From: Nocardioides jejuensis
GTDB lineage: Bacteria > Actinomycetota > Actinomycetes > Propionibacteriales > Nocardioidaceae
Direction: 5' to 3'
DNA: 64,000 bases
Assembly (NCBI RefSeq): GCF_004337475.1
Contig: NZ_SJZJ01000015.1
Coordinates: forward strand, 1 to 64,000
Shown here piece by piece: positions 1 through 9,898 of the stretch. The translations under genes and the position numbers were made by a program. Numbering within the stretch: position 1 is the first letter of the stretch; each line of letters begins with the position of its first letter. Below the pieces are notes generated by a model, which was given only the letters and a program-made list of their open reading frames with translations, did no database searches and had not been told where the DNA came from.

Positions 1-31
1 CGGCCAAACTGTCAGACTGACAGTTTGGCCG
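1..31 (-). terminator. Perfect hairpin downstream of mqo
   Basis: A 15-bp perfect inverted repeat (1-15 and 17-31) with a single-base centre lies 25 bp beyond the mqo stop. The stem contains CAAACTG/CAGTTTG flanked by GGCC. There is no long T tract, as is usual in high-GC actinobacteria. Its place just after the gene supports a terminator; a bidirectional role cannot be judged because the next gene is outside the window. Confidence 0.75.
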
Positions 32-56
32 CCTCCGGAGGATGACCAGGTGGAGG

Positions 57-1586
57 TCAGGCGACCTCGGGCACCTCGGGTAGGTCCAGACCCAGCACCT
101 CGGCGGTGCGCTTCTGGACCTCGCGGGCCAGGCCCGGCTCGTCGGAGAGCTTATGGCCGTGGCTCGGGACCATCTCGGTGAGCTTCGGCTGCCAGCCGTC
201 CCACTGCGAGGGGAAGCAGCGCTCGAGGACCTCGAACATGATCGGCGCGGCCGTCGAGGCGCCCGGGGAGGCGCCCAGCAGGCCGGCGATGGAGCCGTCG
301 GCGTGGGTGATGACCTCGGTGCCGAACTGCAGCACGCCGTTGGGGCGGATCACCTGGACGCGCTGGCCGGCGATGATCTTCTGCCAGTCCTTCATGTCGG
401 CATCCGGGAAGAAGTCGAGGAGGTCCTTGAACTTCGTCTTCGGGCGCGAGATGAGCTGCGTGATCAGGTAGATCGTCAGCGGGATGTTGGCCAGGCCCGA
501 CCGCATCATGGGGATCAGGTTGTGCCAGCGGATCGCCTTGAACATGTCGAGCAGCGAGCCGTGCTTGAGGTAGCGCGGCGAGAAGCCGGCGTACGGGCCG
601 AACATCAGGCTGGTCTTGCCGTTGACGACGCGGGTGTCGAGGTGCGGCACCGACATCGGCGGAGCACCGACGGCAGCCTTGCCGTAGACCTTGGCGTGGT
701 GGCGCGCGACGATCTCCGGGTTGTCGGTGCGGAGGAACTCGCCGCTGACCGGGAAGCCGCCGAAGCCCTTGATCTCGGGGATCTTCGACTTCTGCAGCAG
801 GGTGAGCGCACGGCCGCCAGCGCCGACGAAGACGAACCGCGCCCGGTGCTCGAACTTCTGGCCGTCCTTCTTGCCCTTGACGATCCACAGACCGTCGTCG
901 GCACGCTTCACCTTCGAGACGTCGGCGTTGTAGTCGACGGTCAGGCCGCGCTCCGCGACGCTGCCGAGCAGCAGCTCGGTGAGCGCGCCGAAGTCGACGT
1001 CGGTGCCCTGGACGGCGTACGTCGCGGCGATCGGCTCGTCGCTGTCGCGGCCCTCGAGGAGGAGCGGCGCCCAGGCTCGGATCTGCTCGGGGTCCTCGGT
1101 GTAGAGCATGCCCTCGAAGAGCGGGTGCTCGGAGAGCAGGCGGTGACGCTCACGCAGGTACGCGACGTTGTCCGCGCCCCAGACGAAGCTCATGTGCGGC
1201 GTCGGGTGGATGAACGCGTCGGCGCTCGGCAGGCGACCGTTCTCGACCAGGAACGACCACAGCTGGCGGGAGAGCGCGAACTGCTCGTTGACCACGACGG
1301 CCTTCGAGATGTCGACGCTGCCGTCCTCGGCCTGCGGCGTGTAGTTGAGCTCGCACAGGGCGGCATGGCCCGTGCCGGCGTTGTTCCACGGACCGGTGGA
1401 CTCGCGGGCCGGGCGGTCGAGGCGCTCGAGGACGCGGATCGTCCAGGACGGCTCGAGCTCGGCAATCATCGTGGCGAGGGTGGCACTCATGATGCCGCCG
1501 CCGATGAGGAGTACGTCGGTCGTGGTCTGCTGCGACTGGTTGGTCTCGGTCACGGAGTCATTCTGGCGCCATGTGAATGGATTCAC
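57..1586 (-). CDS. mqo: Malate:quinone oxidoreductase
   Basis: FAD-dependent peripheral membrane enzyme that oxidises malate to oxaloacetate and passes electrons to the quinone pool (TCA cycle). The 509-aa product has the family's usual length. It opens with a dinucleotide-binding GGGIMSATLA motif near residue 30, followed by the STGPWNNAGTGHAALCELNYTP block typical of Mqo. The C-terminal part contains the family's GASPGAS segment. The furthest start is GTG at 1586; an in-frame GTG at 1553, just before the first beta strand, is also possible because neither has a clear Shine-Dalgarno. It is a single-gene unit with a strong terminator behind it. Confidence 0.95.
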   Translation of the reverse strand: MNPFTWRQNDSVTETNQSQQTTTDVLLIGGGIMSATLATMIAELEPSWTIRVLERLDRPARESTGPWNNAGTGHAALCELNYTPQAEDGSVDISKAVVVNEQFALSRQLWSFLVENGRLPSADAFIHPTPHMSFVWGADNVAYLRERHRLLSEHPLFEGMLYTEDPEQIRAWAPLLLEGRDSDEPIAATYAVQGTDVDFGALTELLLGSVAERGLTVDYNADVSKVKRADDGLWIVKGKKDGQKFEHRARFVFVGAGGRALTLLQKSKIPEIKGFGGFPVSGEFLRTDNPEIVARHHAKVYGKAAVGAPPMSVPHLDTRVVNGKTSLMFGPYAGFSPRYLKHGSLLDMFKAIRWHNLIPMMRSGLANIPLTIYLITQLISRPKTKFKDLLDFFPDADMKDWQKIIAGQRVQVIRPNGVLQFGTEVITHADGSIAGLLGASPGASTAAPIMFEVLERCFPSQWDGWQPKLTEMVPSHGHKLSDEPGLAREVQKRTAEVLGLDLPEVPEVA

Positions 1587-1626
1587 GAAGTTGACGGCGC
1601 ATTTCTGGACAACGTTTTGAGGAAAG

Positions 1627-1761
1627 TCACATGACGAGCGCAGCCAGGACGATCAGGACGGCGAGGACGAGCACCAGCGCCAGTCCCGAGGACTCGGGAT
1701 CCACGCTCTGTCGTGCGGCCGCATGACGGGCGGTCGTAGGCTCGTCGGTCTGGATGCTCAT
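1627..1761 (-). CDS. Small single-pass membrane peptide, 44 aa
   Basis: The first ~25 residues are polar (Thr, Asp, Arg rich). They are followed by one hydrophobic helix rich in Leu, Val and Ala that ends at the C-terminus, so a tail-anchored topology is likely. An AGGGGAA ribosome-binding site lies about 9 nt before the ATG, and codon use matches the neighbourhood. It is too small for a family assignment. It sits between mqo and an acyl-CoA dehydrogenase without overlapping either. The function is unknown. Confidence 0.55.
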   Translation of the reverse strand: MSIQTDEPTTARHAAARQSVDPESSGLALVLVLAVLIVLAALVM

Positions 1762-1925
1762 CGGTGATTCCCCTGTGTTCCGAGATGGTGCGCAGCCGAT
1801 CCCGGCCGCACGAGGGGGAGACCTTCCGATCGGTGATGCATGACGCGGTTCGGCGCAGATGTGGCTCAACGCACAGCGCCGGCCACCCGTGAGGGTGACC
1901 GGCGCGGCGTACGACGGAGGTGGAT

Positions 1926-3071
<1,146 letters not shown>

Positions 3072-3079
3072 GGCGCCAT

Positions 3080-3095
3080 GTTAACGATCGCTAAC
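3080..3095. promoter_or_regulatory. Operator-like palindrome GTTAACGATCGCTAAC
   Basis: A 16-bp near-perfect palindrome (one mismatched pair) ends 8 bp before the ATG of the acyl-CoA dehydrogenase at 3071. A TTAACA hexamer on the minus strand overlaps it and could be the -10, which would make the mRNA almost leaderless; no Shine-Dalgarno is visible. The half-site differs from the TGGACA operators further along, so another TetR-type regulator is implied. No candidate regulator gene is adjacent. Confidence 0.5.
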
Positions 3096-3153
3096 CAGAA
3101 AGGGATACACCCTGTACCCGGTGGACGCCCGGGGCGTCAGGTCGTGCGGCCCG

Positions 3154-3957
3154 TCAGGCCGTGGCGACGTCCGGGCTCACCGACGCGCTGCCTGCGAGCA
3201 GGACGGCCGCGATCTGGGCCGGATCGTCGGCCATCGGCACATGACCGCAGCCCTCGAGGAGTACGTGGCGTGCGTGCGGCATGCGCCGGCGAGCGATGGC
3301 GGCCTGGTAGCCGAGCAGGATCCGGTCGTGCTCGCCCCACGCGATGGTCACCGGTACGTCGCTCGGGATCCGCCCGGTGAACGGCTCGGCCGCCGGGAAG
3401 ATCTGCTTCATCGCCGGGATCGCGCGCCGCATGCCGCGGAGGTCGGCGACGAATTCCTCGTGCGGGATCAGGTCGCTGCGCGTGGAGACCATGGTGCCCA
3501 TGACCCGCCGGGCGTGCGGCGATCGGGCGAGCGTGGGCACGACCGGCGCCATGAGCCGTGCGCTCGTCGTGAGCCAGGTGAAGACCGAGCGGATGTAGAC
3601 GAAGTCCGCGGAGCCCCACCAGAAGGCCGCCGGCGACAGCCCGGTCGCGCTCGCGACGATGCCGTCGGCTGCGGCCTCGAGGGCGATCCGGCCGCCGAGG
3701 GAGTTCCCCGCGATGTGCGGCCGGTCGAGCCCCAGTGCGTCCAGCGTCTGCTCGAGCTCGCCGCGGATCGCGCCCTGCACGTCGCCGTCGCGCACGACGA
3801 GGTCCGGGGAGTCTCCGTGGCCCGGGAGATCGAGGAGGACGACGGTCCGGTGGTCGGTGAGGTGCTCCAGTACCGGATACCAGGCCTGGCGGCGGTGGGT
3901 CAGGCCGTGCAGCAGGACGAGCGGCGCTCCACTGCCGTGGATCTCGTGACTCAGCAT
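3154..3957 (-). CDS. Alpha/beta-fold hydrolase
   Basis: A 267-aa serine hydrolase with an LLHGLT oxyanion region (about residues 15-20), the nucleophile elbow GNSLGG (Ser about 86), a late acid in GEHD and the catalytic His in GCGHVPM. Its stop is followed by an 82-bp gap. Its start lies 7 bp after the FadE34-like gene, so it is probably the last gene of the operon starting at 9778. A plausible job is hydrolysis of an ester, lactone or CoA thioester in that pathway, but the fold alone does not fix the substrate. Confidence 0.85.
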   Translation of the reverse strand: MLSHEIHGSGAPLVLLHGLTHRRQAWYPVLEHLTDHRTVVLLDLPGHGDSPDLVVRDGDVQGAIRGELEQTLDALGLDRPHIAGNSLGGRIALEAAADGIVASATGLSPAAFWWGSADFVYIRSVFTWLTTSARLMAPVVPTLARSPHARRVMGTMVSTRSDLIPHEEFVADLRGMRRAIPAMKQIFPAAEPFTGRIPSDVPVTIAWGEHDRILLGYQAAIARRRMPHARHVLLEGCGHVPMADDPAQIAAVLLAGSASVSPDVATA

Positions 3958-3964
3958 CGTGACC

Positions 3965-6175
3965 TCACTGGGCGTCCCGCGGCAGGCCCAGCATGCGCTC
4001 GCCGATCAGGTTGAGCTGGACCTCCGTCGTGCCGCCGTAGATGGTCGTCGCGCGGCCACCGATCAGCTGCTCGAGGGCATGGTCGGTGCGCTCGCCTGGG
4101 ACCGAGAAGGCGCCCGCCACGTCGAGGCTCGCGGTGATGAACTCCGCGATCTTCTGGCTGATGCTCATCGCCAGCAGCTTGTTGACCGAGGCCGTCGTGC
4201 CACTGTCGGCGCCGAGCAACTGCTTGAGGACGATCCGGTTGCTCATCACGTCGATCGCCTGCGACTCGGCGACGAGCTCGCCGATCTTCGCGCGCGTCAC
4301 CGGTGTCAGGTCGCGGTCGCGGGTGAAGCGGAGCAGGTCGCTGTCGTTGGCGTACGCCGGCATCTTGCCGGACAGCGCCACGCGCTCGGAGGCCAGCGCG
4401 GTGCGCGTCACCTTCCAGCCGTCGTCGACCGTGCCGACGACGTACCTGTCCTCGATGAAGACGTCGTCGAAGAAGACCTCGTTGAAGAGCGCCGAGCCGG
4501 TCATCTCCCTGAGCGGGCGGATGTCGACACCCTCCTTGCTCATGTCGAGGAGGAAGTACGTGATGCCCTCGTGCTTGGGGGCGGTCGGGTTGGAGCGTGC
4601 GATGAGGATGCCCCAGTCGGAGAACTGAGCCATCGAGGTCCAGATCTTCTGGCCGTTGATCCGCCAGCCGCCCTCGACCTTGGTGGCCCTGGTCTGCAGC
4701 GAGGCGAGGTCGGAGCCGGAGCCCGGCTCGGAGAAGAGCTGGCACCACATGATGTCGCCGCGCAGCGTCGGCAGGCCGAACTCCTCCTTGAGCTCGTCGG
4801 AGCCGTAGCCGACGATCGAGGCGAGGGCCCAGATGCCCATCAGCAGGTTCGGTACCTGCACGCCAGCCGCCTTGATCTCCTGGGCGATGACGACCTGCTC
4901 GAGGGGGCCGGCGGAGCGGCCGTACGGCGCCGGGAAGTAGGGGAGCACCCATCCACCGTCACCGAGGGCGGCGAGGCGCTCGTCCTCGTCGTCGATCGCC
5001 TGGATCGCGTCGAGCTCGGCCCTCACCTGGGTGCGGATTGCCTCGGCCTCCGCCGGGAGCTCGATCTCGAGTGCCCGGGCGCGGCCAGCGATGAAGTCGT
5101 CGGCGACGCGGAGCGCGCGGATCTCGTGGCTGCCGAGGGCGGCGCGGGTGGCCAGTGCGCGGCGGTAGTAGAGGTGGGCGTCGTGCTCCCACGTGAAGCC
5201 GATGCCGCCGTGCGCCTGGATGCAGTCCTGCGTGACCCTGACAGCCAGCTCGGGAACCAGGGCGGCAGCAACCTTGCCGGCGAAGTCGGCCGTGTCGTCG
5301 CCCTTGTCGATCGCGGTCGCGGCGTCCCAGACGGCCGCGCGGGCCTGCTCGAGGGCGATGCCCATCCAGGCGCACTTGTGCTTGATTCCCTGGAAGAGGC
5401 CGATCGGTCGGCCGAACTGGACGCGGATCTTGGCGTACTCCGACGCGGTGGCGACCGACCAGGCGATGACGCCGGCGAGCTCGGCGCCCAGGACGACCGC
5501 GGTGATCGAGCGTGCACGGTCGGCGGTCAGCCCGGTGAGGACCCGGGCGGAGGGCACCAGCAGGTCGGTCGCGGTGACTCGGGCAGCGCTGCGCAGGACG
5601 TCCACGCTGTCCTGTGGTGCGACCTCGAGCTGGTCGGCCGGGACGGCGATCCACCGGGTGTCGCCATCGACGGACACCGGCAGGACGAGCAGGTCGGCGA
5701 CGTCGCCGGCCGCGACGCCGTCCCAGGTGCCGCTGACCGCGAGGCCGCTGCTGTCGGCGACCGCAGTCGGCAGCGTGGTGCCTTCGGGGGCGACAGCAGC
5801 CGTCGTCGTACCGTCGATGAGGGACGGCAGCAGGGCGGTTGCCTCGCCACCTGCTGCCTGGATCAGGCCGGACGCCAGGACCGTCGGGACGAAGGCGCCC
5901 GGGATCGCGTGGCGACCGAGCGCTTCCAGCGCGACGGCGAGGGTGGTGAGGCCGCCGCCCGACCCGCCGTACTCGTCGGAGATGTGCAGGCCGAGCAGCT
6001 CGTAGTCGACCAGCGACTTCCAGAACGGCGGGAACTTCTCGGGCTTCCTGGCGTCGACGATCGCGCGGACGGCATCGGCGGAGAAGACGTTCTCTGCGAG
6101 GTCGGCGACTGCCGTGGCGAGGTCGACGTGCTCCTCGATGATGCCGAGACCGAGCTCGTAGTTCTGACGGGCCAT
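3965..6175 (-). CDS. Fused double acyl-CoA dehydrogenase, FadE34-like
   Basis: At 736 aa this is about twice the size of an ordinary acyl-CoA dehydrogenase and holds two ACAD units in tandem (about 1-340 and 350-736). The first has DEYGGSGGG and an IQAHGGIGFTWEHDAHLYYRRA-type block. The second has FSEPGSGSD, INGQKIWTS and the C-terminal IYGGTTEVQ. This layout matches mycobacterial FadE34 (about 711 aa), where one active unit and one degenerate unit mimic the heterotetrameric sterol side-chain dehydrogenases. It lies 55 bp after the SDR and 7 bp before the hydrolase. A role on a CoA-linked sterol or terpenoid side chain is inferred by family, not proven. Confidence 0.85.
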   Translation of the reverse strand: MARQNYELGLGIIEEHVDLATAVADLAENVFSADAVRAIVDARKPEKFPPFWKSLVDYELLGLHISDEYGGSGGGLTTLAVALEALGRHAIPGAFVPTVLASGLIQAAGGEATALLPSLIDGTTTAAVAPEGTTLPTAVADSSGLAVSGTWDGVAAGDVADLLVLPVSVDGDTRWIAVPADQLEVAPQDSVDVLRSAARVTATDLLVPSARVLTGLTADRARSITAVVLGAELAGVIAWSVATASEYAKIRVQFGRPIGLFQGIKHKCAWMGIALEQARAAVWDAATAIDKGDDTADFAGKVAAALVPELAVRVTQDCIQAHGGIGFTWEHDAHLYYRRALATRAALGSHEIRALRVADDFIAGRARALEIELPAEAEAIRTQVRAELDAIQAIDDEDERLAALGDGGWVLPYFPAPYGRSAGPLEQVVIAQEIKAAGVQVPNLLMGIWALASIVGYGSDELKEEFGLPTLRGDIMWCQLFSEPGSGSDLASLQTRATKVEGGWRINGQKIWTSMAQFSDWGILIARSNPTAPKHEGITYFLLDMSKEGVDIRPLREMTGSALFNEVFFDDVFIEDRYVVGTVDDGWKVTRTALASERVALSGKMPAYANDSDLLRFTRDRDLTPVTRAKIGELVAESQAIDVMSNRIVLKQLLGADSGTTASVNKLLAMSISQKIAEFITASLDVAGAFSVPGERTDHALEQLIGGRATTIYGGTTEVQLNLIGERMLGLPRDAQ

Positions 6176-6230
6176 GTGCGATGTGCTCCTGAGGGTGACG
6201 CGGGAGGGGTGGCGCGGGTGGTGGTGGGCG

Positions 6231-7100
6231 TCAGCCCAGTCGGTCAGCGAGGTCGGCGATCTCCCACGGACCTTCGGACTCGATGCAGCTCACCTCGTGC
6301 CAGCCCTGGAACTCCTGGATCACGCCGCCCTGGACGCCGAAGAACTTTCCGGTGAGCTTGCAGTCCTCGGCCGCGAGCCGGGCGACGATCGGGGAGATGT
6401 TGGACGGTGCGAACGCGTCGAACTCACCCTCCTCGACCTCGGCAGCGAACATCGCACCCATCCCCGGCGTGGCCAGGGTGAGACGCGTGCGGGCGATCGG
6501 TGCGATCACGTTGGCGCGTACGCCGTACCGGTCGAGCTCGTCGGCGGCGACCAGGGTCAGCGCGGCGACCGCGGCCTTGGCAGCGCCGTAGTTGGCCTGG
6601 CCGGCGTTGGGCATGAAGGTGCCTGAGGCGGACGCCGTGTTGATGATCGACGCGGCGACCGGCTTGCCCGCCTTCGACTGCTCCTTCCAGTACGCCGCGG
6701 CGTGATGGATCGGGGCGGCGGTGCCTTTGAGGACCACGGCGAGGACGGCGTCCCACTGGTGCTCCTCCATGGCCGGGATGAAGGCGTCGCGCAGGATGCC
6801 GGCGTTGTTGACGAGGATGTCGAGGCCGTCGAAGACGGTGATCGCCTGCTGCACGAGGTTCTCCGCGCCGCCCCAGGTGGCGACGTCGTCGGTGTTGGCC
6901 ACGGCATCGCCGCCGGCGGCGAGGATCTCGTCGACGACCGCCTGTGCCGGACCAGCGTCGGAGCCGCTGCCGTCGTTGGCGCCGCCGAGGTCGTTGACGA
7001 CCACCTTGGCGCCCTCGCGGGCGAGGAGGAGGGCGTGCTCGCGGCCGATGCCGCGACCGGCGCCGGTGACGATGGCGACGCGTCCGTCAAGGGTTCCCAT
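6231..7100 (-). CDS. SDR 3-hydroxyacyl-CoA dehydrogenase (Hsd4A/MFE-2-like)
   Basis: A 289-aa short-chain dehydrogenase. It has a TGAGRGIG cofactor loop (about residues 12-19), an NDLGG segment typical of the peroxisomal MFE-2/Hsd4A group, NNAGI, an active-site Ser in NTASASG and YGAAK. The long insert after the Rossmann start (GGANDGSGSDAGPAQAV) is characteristic of the (3R)-hydroxyacyl-CoA dehydrogenases that work with MaoC hydratases. The MaoC gene is immediately upstream, which fits a hydration/oxidation pair in beta-oxidation. NAD+ preference is expected from the Asp after beta-2. Confidence 0.88.
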   Translation of the reverse strand: MGTLDGRVAIVTGAGRGIGREHALLLAREGAKVVVNDLGGANDGSGSDAGPAQAVVDEILAAGGDAVANTDDVATWGGAENLVQQAITVFDGLDILVNNAGILRDAFIPAMEEHQWDAVLAVVLKGTAAPIHHAAAYWKEQSKAGKPVAASIINTASASGTFMPNAGQANYGAAKAAVAALTLVAADELDRYGVRANVIAPIARTRLTLATPGMGAMFAAEVEEGEFDAFAPSNISPIVARLAAEDCKLTGKFFGVQGGVIQEFQGWHEVSCIESEGPWEIADLADRLG

Positions 7101-7154
7101 GTGCGTGTCCTTTGGTGTTCGGTGATCGCGCAGGCGCGCGCGGCGGATCGAGAT

Positions 7155-8039
7155 TCAGTGTGTGAAGACGGCGAGGCCGTCGCGGATGACGAGGGCATCG
7201 CCGACGGAGGTCTCGAAGCCGACGGCGCGGTCGCCCTCGGTCGTGGCGGGGAGCTCCCAGAAGCGGGTGGTGATGTCCTCGCCGGGAAGGACGGGCTTGG
7301 CGAAGCGGACCGCGAAGCGCTTGAGCCGGGTGACGTCGCCGTCGGCGAAGGAGTCGAGCGCGGCCCACGAGGTGAACGCCATCGTGCAGAGGCCGTGGTT
7401 GATGATGCCGGGCAGGCCGGACATCTGCGCGATCTCCTCATCGAGGTGGATCGGCATCGGGTCGCCGGAGGCAGGGGAGTAGCGGAAGGTCTGGTCCTCG
7501 TCGACGTGCGCAGTGACCTCGGCGATCGGCGTACCGGTGGTGAGGGCGGGGTCGAGGGCATGGCCGGGGGCGAGCTCACCGACGTCCTTGCCCGCGTCGA
7601 CGCCGCGGAAGAACGCGGTGATGAACTGTTCGTTGACCAGGACGTCGTCCTGGTTGCGGGTCTCCGCCTTGACCACGACCGTCGAGCCGGTGCTCAGTGC
7701 CGCGTAGCCGGTGGCCCGCGCGCGACAGGTCAGCACGTCGCCGGGCCTGATCGGGGCGTGGAAGTGGAAGTCCTGCTCACCGTGCACGAGCTTCATCAGG
7801 AGCTCGACCGGCGCGACCTCGAGGGCGGCGGGCGCCATCGAGAAGAACGTCGGGACCACCGCGAAGACCGGCGAGGCGATCTCGCCCTTCAGGTGGGCCT
7901 CGATCGGGTCGTTCGTCGCGGCGGCGTACTCCGCGATGCGCTCACGGGTGACCTCGAAGACGACGTCTTCGGTCCACTCGCCGATGCCGTCGTCGTTGAA
8001 GCTGACGGGCGTGGTGGCCTTGAGGGTCTCGGTGCTCAT
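7155..8039 (-). CDS. MaoC-like enoyl-CoA hydratase 2 (double hot-dog)
   Basis: A 294-aa double hot-dog protein. The C-terminal half holds the hydratase-2 motif YSPASGDPMPIHLDEE, with the catalytic Asp and His in the GDxxPIH core, followed by LPGIINHGLCTM. The N-terminal hot-dog is degenerate, as is normal for the family, and would form the CoA tunnel. It converts trans-2-enoyl-CoA to (3R)-hydroxyacyl-CoA, the substrate of the SDR encoded 54 bp downstream. It is in the leftward operon between the SRPBCC protein and the SDR. Confidence 0.9.
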   Translation of the reverse strand: MSTETLKATTPVSFNDDGIGEWTEDVVFEVTRERIAEYAAATNDPIEAHLKGEIASPVFAVVPTFFSMAPAALEVAPVELLMKLVHGEQDFHFHAPIRPGDVLTCRARATGYAALSTGSTVVVKAETRNQDDVLVNEQFITAFFRGVDAGKDVGELAPGHALDPALTTGTPIAEVTAHVDEDQTFRYSPASGDPMPIHLDEEIAQMSGLPGIINHGLCTMAFTSWAALDSFADGDVTRLKRFAVRFAKPVLPGEDITTRFWELPATTEGDRAVGFETSVGDALVIRDGLAVFTH

Positions 8040-8069
8040 CGCGGAGTACGCCTTTCGCTGCGTGGAGGG

Positions 8070-8510
8070 TCAGGCGGAGACGAGCTCGGCAAGCTGGGCG
8101 AGCGAGGCCTCGAGGTCGGCCGTGGTGTTCTTCGCGATGGCCTTGCCGATCGGGCCGACGACCATGGTTCCGTTGAACTCGGCGTCGATCGTCGCGTCGG
8201 AGCCGTTGCCGTTGTCGGCGACGGACATCGTGAACTTGATCTTCACGCCGGCCATGCCGGTGCCCTCGATCGTCATCGACTTGGGCGCGTTGGCCTCGGT
8301 GACGGTCCACTCGATCTTGTTGGCCATGCCCATGACGGAGACGACCTCGGTGATCTGGGTGCCGACCGTGATCGCGTCGGGCGCGGGCAGCTCCGACTTC
8401 CAGCTCTGGTGGATCTTGAGCCAGTCCTTGTAGCCCTCGAGGTTCGCGAGCGCGCCGTACGCGGTCTCGACGTCGACGGGGAGGGACTGGGTGACGGAAA
8501 CGCTGGCCAT
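8070..8510 (-). CDS. SRPBCC-family ligand-binding protein
   Basis: A 146-aa START/Bet v1-like protein. It begins MASVSVTQ with an AGGAG site upstream and has the alternating beta-strand and long C-terminal helix pattern of polyketide cyclase/dehydrase-type SRPBCC proteins (IEWTVTE, ATIDAEFNG, then a helix with GPIGKAIAKNT). Such proteins bind hydrophobic ligands. Encoded between thiolase and MaoC, it may carry or condition a lipid intermediate. No catalytic residues can be assigned, so binding rather than catalysis is the safer reading. Confidence 0.8.
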   Translation of the reverse strand: MASVSVTQSLPVDVETAYGALANLEGYKDWLKIHQSWKSELPAPDAITVGTQITEVVSVMGMANKIEWTVTEANAPKSMTIEGTGMAGVKIKFTMSVADNGNGSDATIDAEFNGTMVVGPIGKAIAKNTTADLEASLAQLAELVSA

Positions 8511-8581
8511 GGTGGCTCCTTGGTGTGGTGGGGCGGATGAGCGGTGCTCGGCGATCGAGCAGCGCGGAGGGCGTGTCGGGA

Positions 8582-9778
8582 TCAGGCGCGGCGGTACGCC
8601 GAGACGACGACGGCGCCGCCGAGCCCGATGTTGTGCTGCAGCGCGATGCCGCCGGCCTGGGCGGCGCGCTCGACCTGGCGCTTGTCGGCGGTGCCGCGCA
8701 GCTGCCAGGTGAGCTCGGAGCACTGGGCCAGGCCCGTGGCGCCGAGCGGGTGGCCCTTGGAGATCAGGCCTCCGGAGGGGTTGACGACCCAACGACCCCC
8801 GTACGTCGTGTCGTCGTTGTCGATGAGCTTGCCGGCCTCGCCGTCGGCGCAGAGGCCGAGCGCCTCGTAGGTGATCAGCTCGTTGGCCGAGAAGCAGTCG
8901 TGGAGCTCGATGACGGCGACGTCCTCCGGGCCGAAGCCGGCCTGCTCGTAGACCTGGCGCGCGGCCTCGCGGGACATCTCCTTGCCGACGAGTGACTGCG
9001 CCGAGTTGTCGGTGAAGGTCGACTCCATGTCGGTCACCATCGACTGGCCGATCATCTCGACCGCCTGGTCGGCCAGACCGTGCTTGTCGACGAACGCCTC
9101 GCTGGCGAGGATCACGGCGCCGGAGCCGTCGGACGTGGGGGAGCACTGCAGCTTGGTCAGCGGCGAGTAGATCATCGGCGCGTCCTGGATCTGCTCCAGG
9201 GTGTACTCGGTCTGGAACTGCGCGTACGGGTTGTTGACCGAGTGCTTGTGGTTCTTGAACCCGATCTTCGCGAAGTGCTCGAGCGTCGTGCCGTAGCGCT
9301 CCATGTGCTCGCGCCCTGCAGCGCCGAACATGAACGGCGCCGCCGGCAGGGAGAACTCCTGCAGCTCCGCCAGCGCCATCAGGTGGTCGAGCATCGGGTT
9401 GGTGCGGTCGTCGAAGTGCGAGGTGAGCGAGCCAGGCTGCATCTTCTCGAAGCCGAGGGCGAGCGTGCAGTCGTAGAGACCGCCCCGGATCGCCTGGGCC
9501 GCGAGGTAGAGCGCGGTCGACCCGGTCGAGCAGTTGTTGTTGACGTTCGTGATCGGGACGCCGGTCTTGCCGAGCTCGTAGACAGCGCGCTGGCCGGAGG
9601 TCGAATCGCCGTAGACGTAGCCGACGTGGACCTGCTGGATCGCGTCGTACGCGATGCCGGCGTCCTCGAGCGCCCTGGTGCCCGCTTCGCGGGCCATGTC
9701 CGGGTAGTCCCAGTCCTTCGCGCCGGGCTTCTCGAACTTCGTCATGCCGACGCCGACGACGTAGACCTTGTTAGCCAT
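8582..9778 (-). CDS. SCP2-type thiolase
   Basis: A 398-aa thiolase-fold protein. The acylated Cys is in [11 protein letters not shown] (about residue 83) and GHPLGATG provides the C-terminal His. The usual CxG cysteine near the end is replaced (HNIGLGG). Instead the protein carries the HDCF motif ([11 protein letters not shown]), which defines SCP2/SCP-x thiolases. It would cleave a 3-oxoacyl-CoA, often with an alpha-methyl branch. The start is ATG at 9778 rather than an upstream in-frame ATG, because it has a GAAGGG site and the upstream extension runs into the operator region. It is the first gene of the leftward operon and is controlled by the promoter at 9847-9875. Confidence 0.9.
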   Translation of the reverse strand: MANKVYVVGVGMTKFEKPGAKDWDYPDMAREAGTRALEDAGIAYDAIQQVHVGYVYGDSTSGQRAVYELGKTGVPITNVNNNCSTGSTALYLAAQAIRGGLYDCTLALGFEKMQPGSLTSHFDDRTNPMLDHLMALAELQEFSLPAAPFMFGAAGREHMERYGTTLEHFAKIGFKNHKHSVNNPYAQFQTEYTLEQIQDAPMIYSPLTKLQCSPTSDGSGAVILASEAFVDKHGLADQAVEMIGQSMVTDMESTFTDNSAQSLVGKEMSREAARQVYEQAGFGPEDVAVIELHDCFSANELITYEALGLCADGEAGKLIDNDDTTYGGRWVVNPSGGLISKGHPLGATGLAQCSELTWQLRGTADKRQVERAAQAGGIALQHNIGLGGAVVVSAYRRA

Positions 9779-9825
9779 GCGATGGAGCCCTTCGTGGATG
9801 CGGGGTCGCTCGATGCGCCCTGTCT

Positions 9826-9840
9826 GAGACACGGTGTCCG
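9826..9840. promoter_or_regulatory. TetR operator copy O1, GAGACACGGTGTCCG
   Basis: GACAC-G-GTGTC core palindrome. It has the same flanks as the site at 14465. On the plus strand it is followed after 3 nt by TAAAAA (9844-9849), a plausible -10 for the TetR gene. It also overlaps the predicted transcription start of the leftward thiolase promoter. It therefore probably serves autoregulation and reinforces repression of the thiolase operon. Confidence 0.7.
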
Positions 9841-9846
9841 AGGTAA

Positions 9847-9875
9847 AAACTAGGTTGGACACGGTGTCCAGTCAA
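9847..9875 (-). promoter_or_regulatory. Promoter of the thiolase operon with embedded operator O2
   Basis: Minus-strand -35 TTGACT (9870-9875) and -10 TAGTTT (9847-9852) are separated by exactly 17 bp. The spacer is filled by the perfect 15-bp palindrome TGGACACGGTGTCCA (9856-9870; 7-bp arms, 1-bp centre). This is the textbook geometry for TetR-type repression. It lies between the divergent thiolase (start 9778) and TetR (start 9899) genes. Confidence 0.8.
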
Positions 9876-9898
9876 GGACTCCGGTTAGGGTTTTGCGC

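Noticed and set aside
3959..6355. Plus-strand open frame of 798 codons
   Set aside because: It is antisense to the FadE34-like gene, which has full family motifs; the shadow product is low-complexity.
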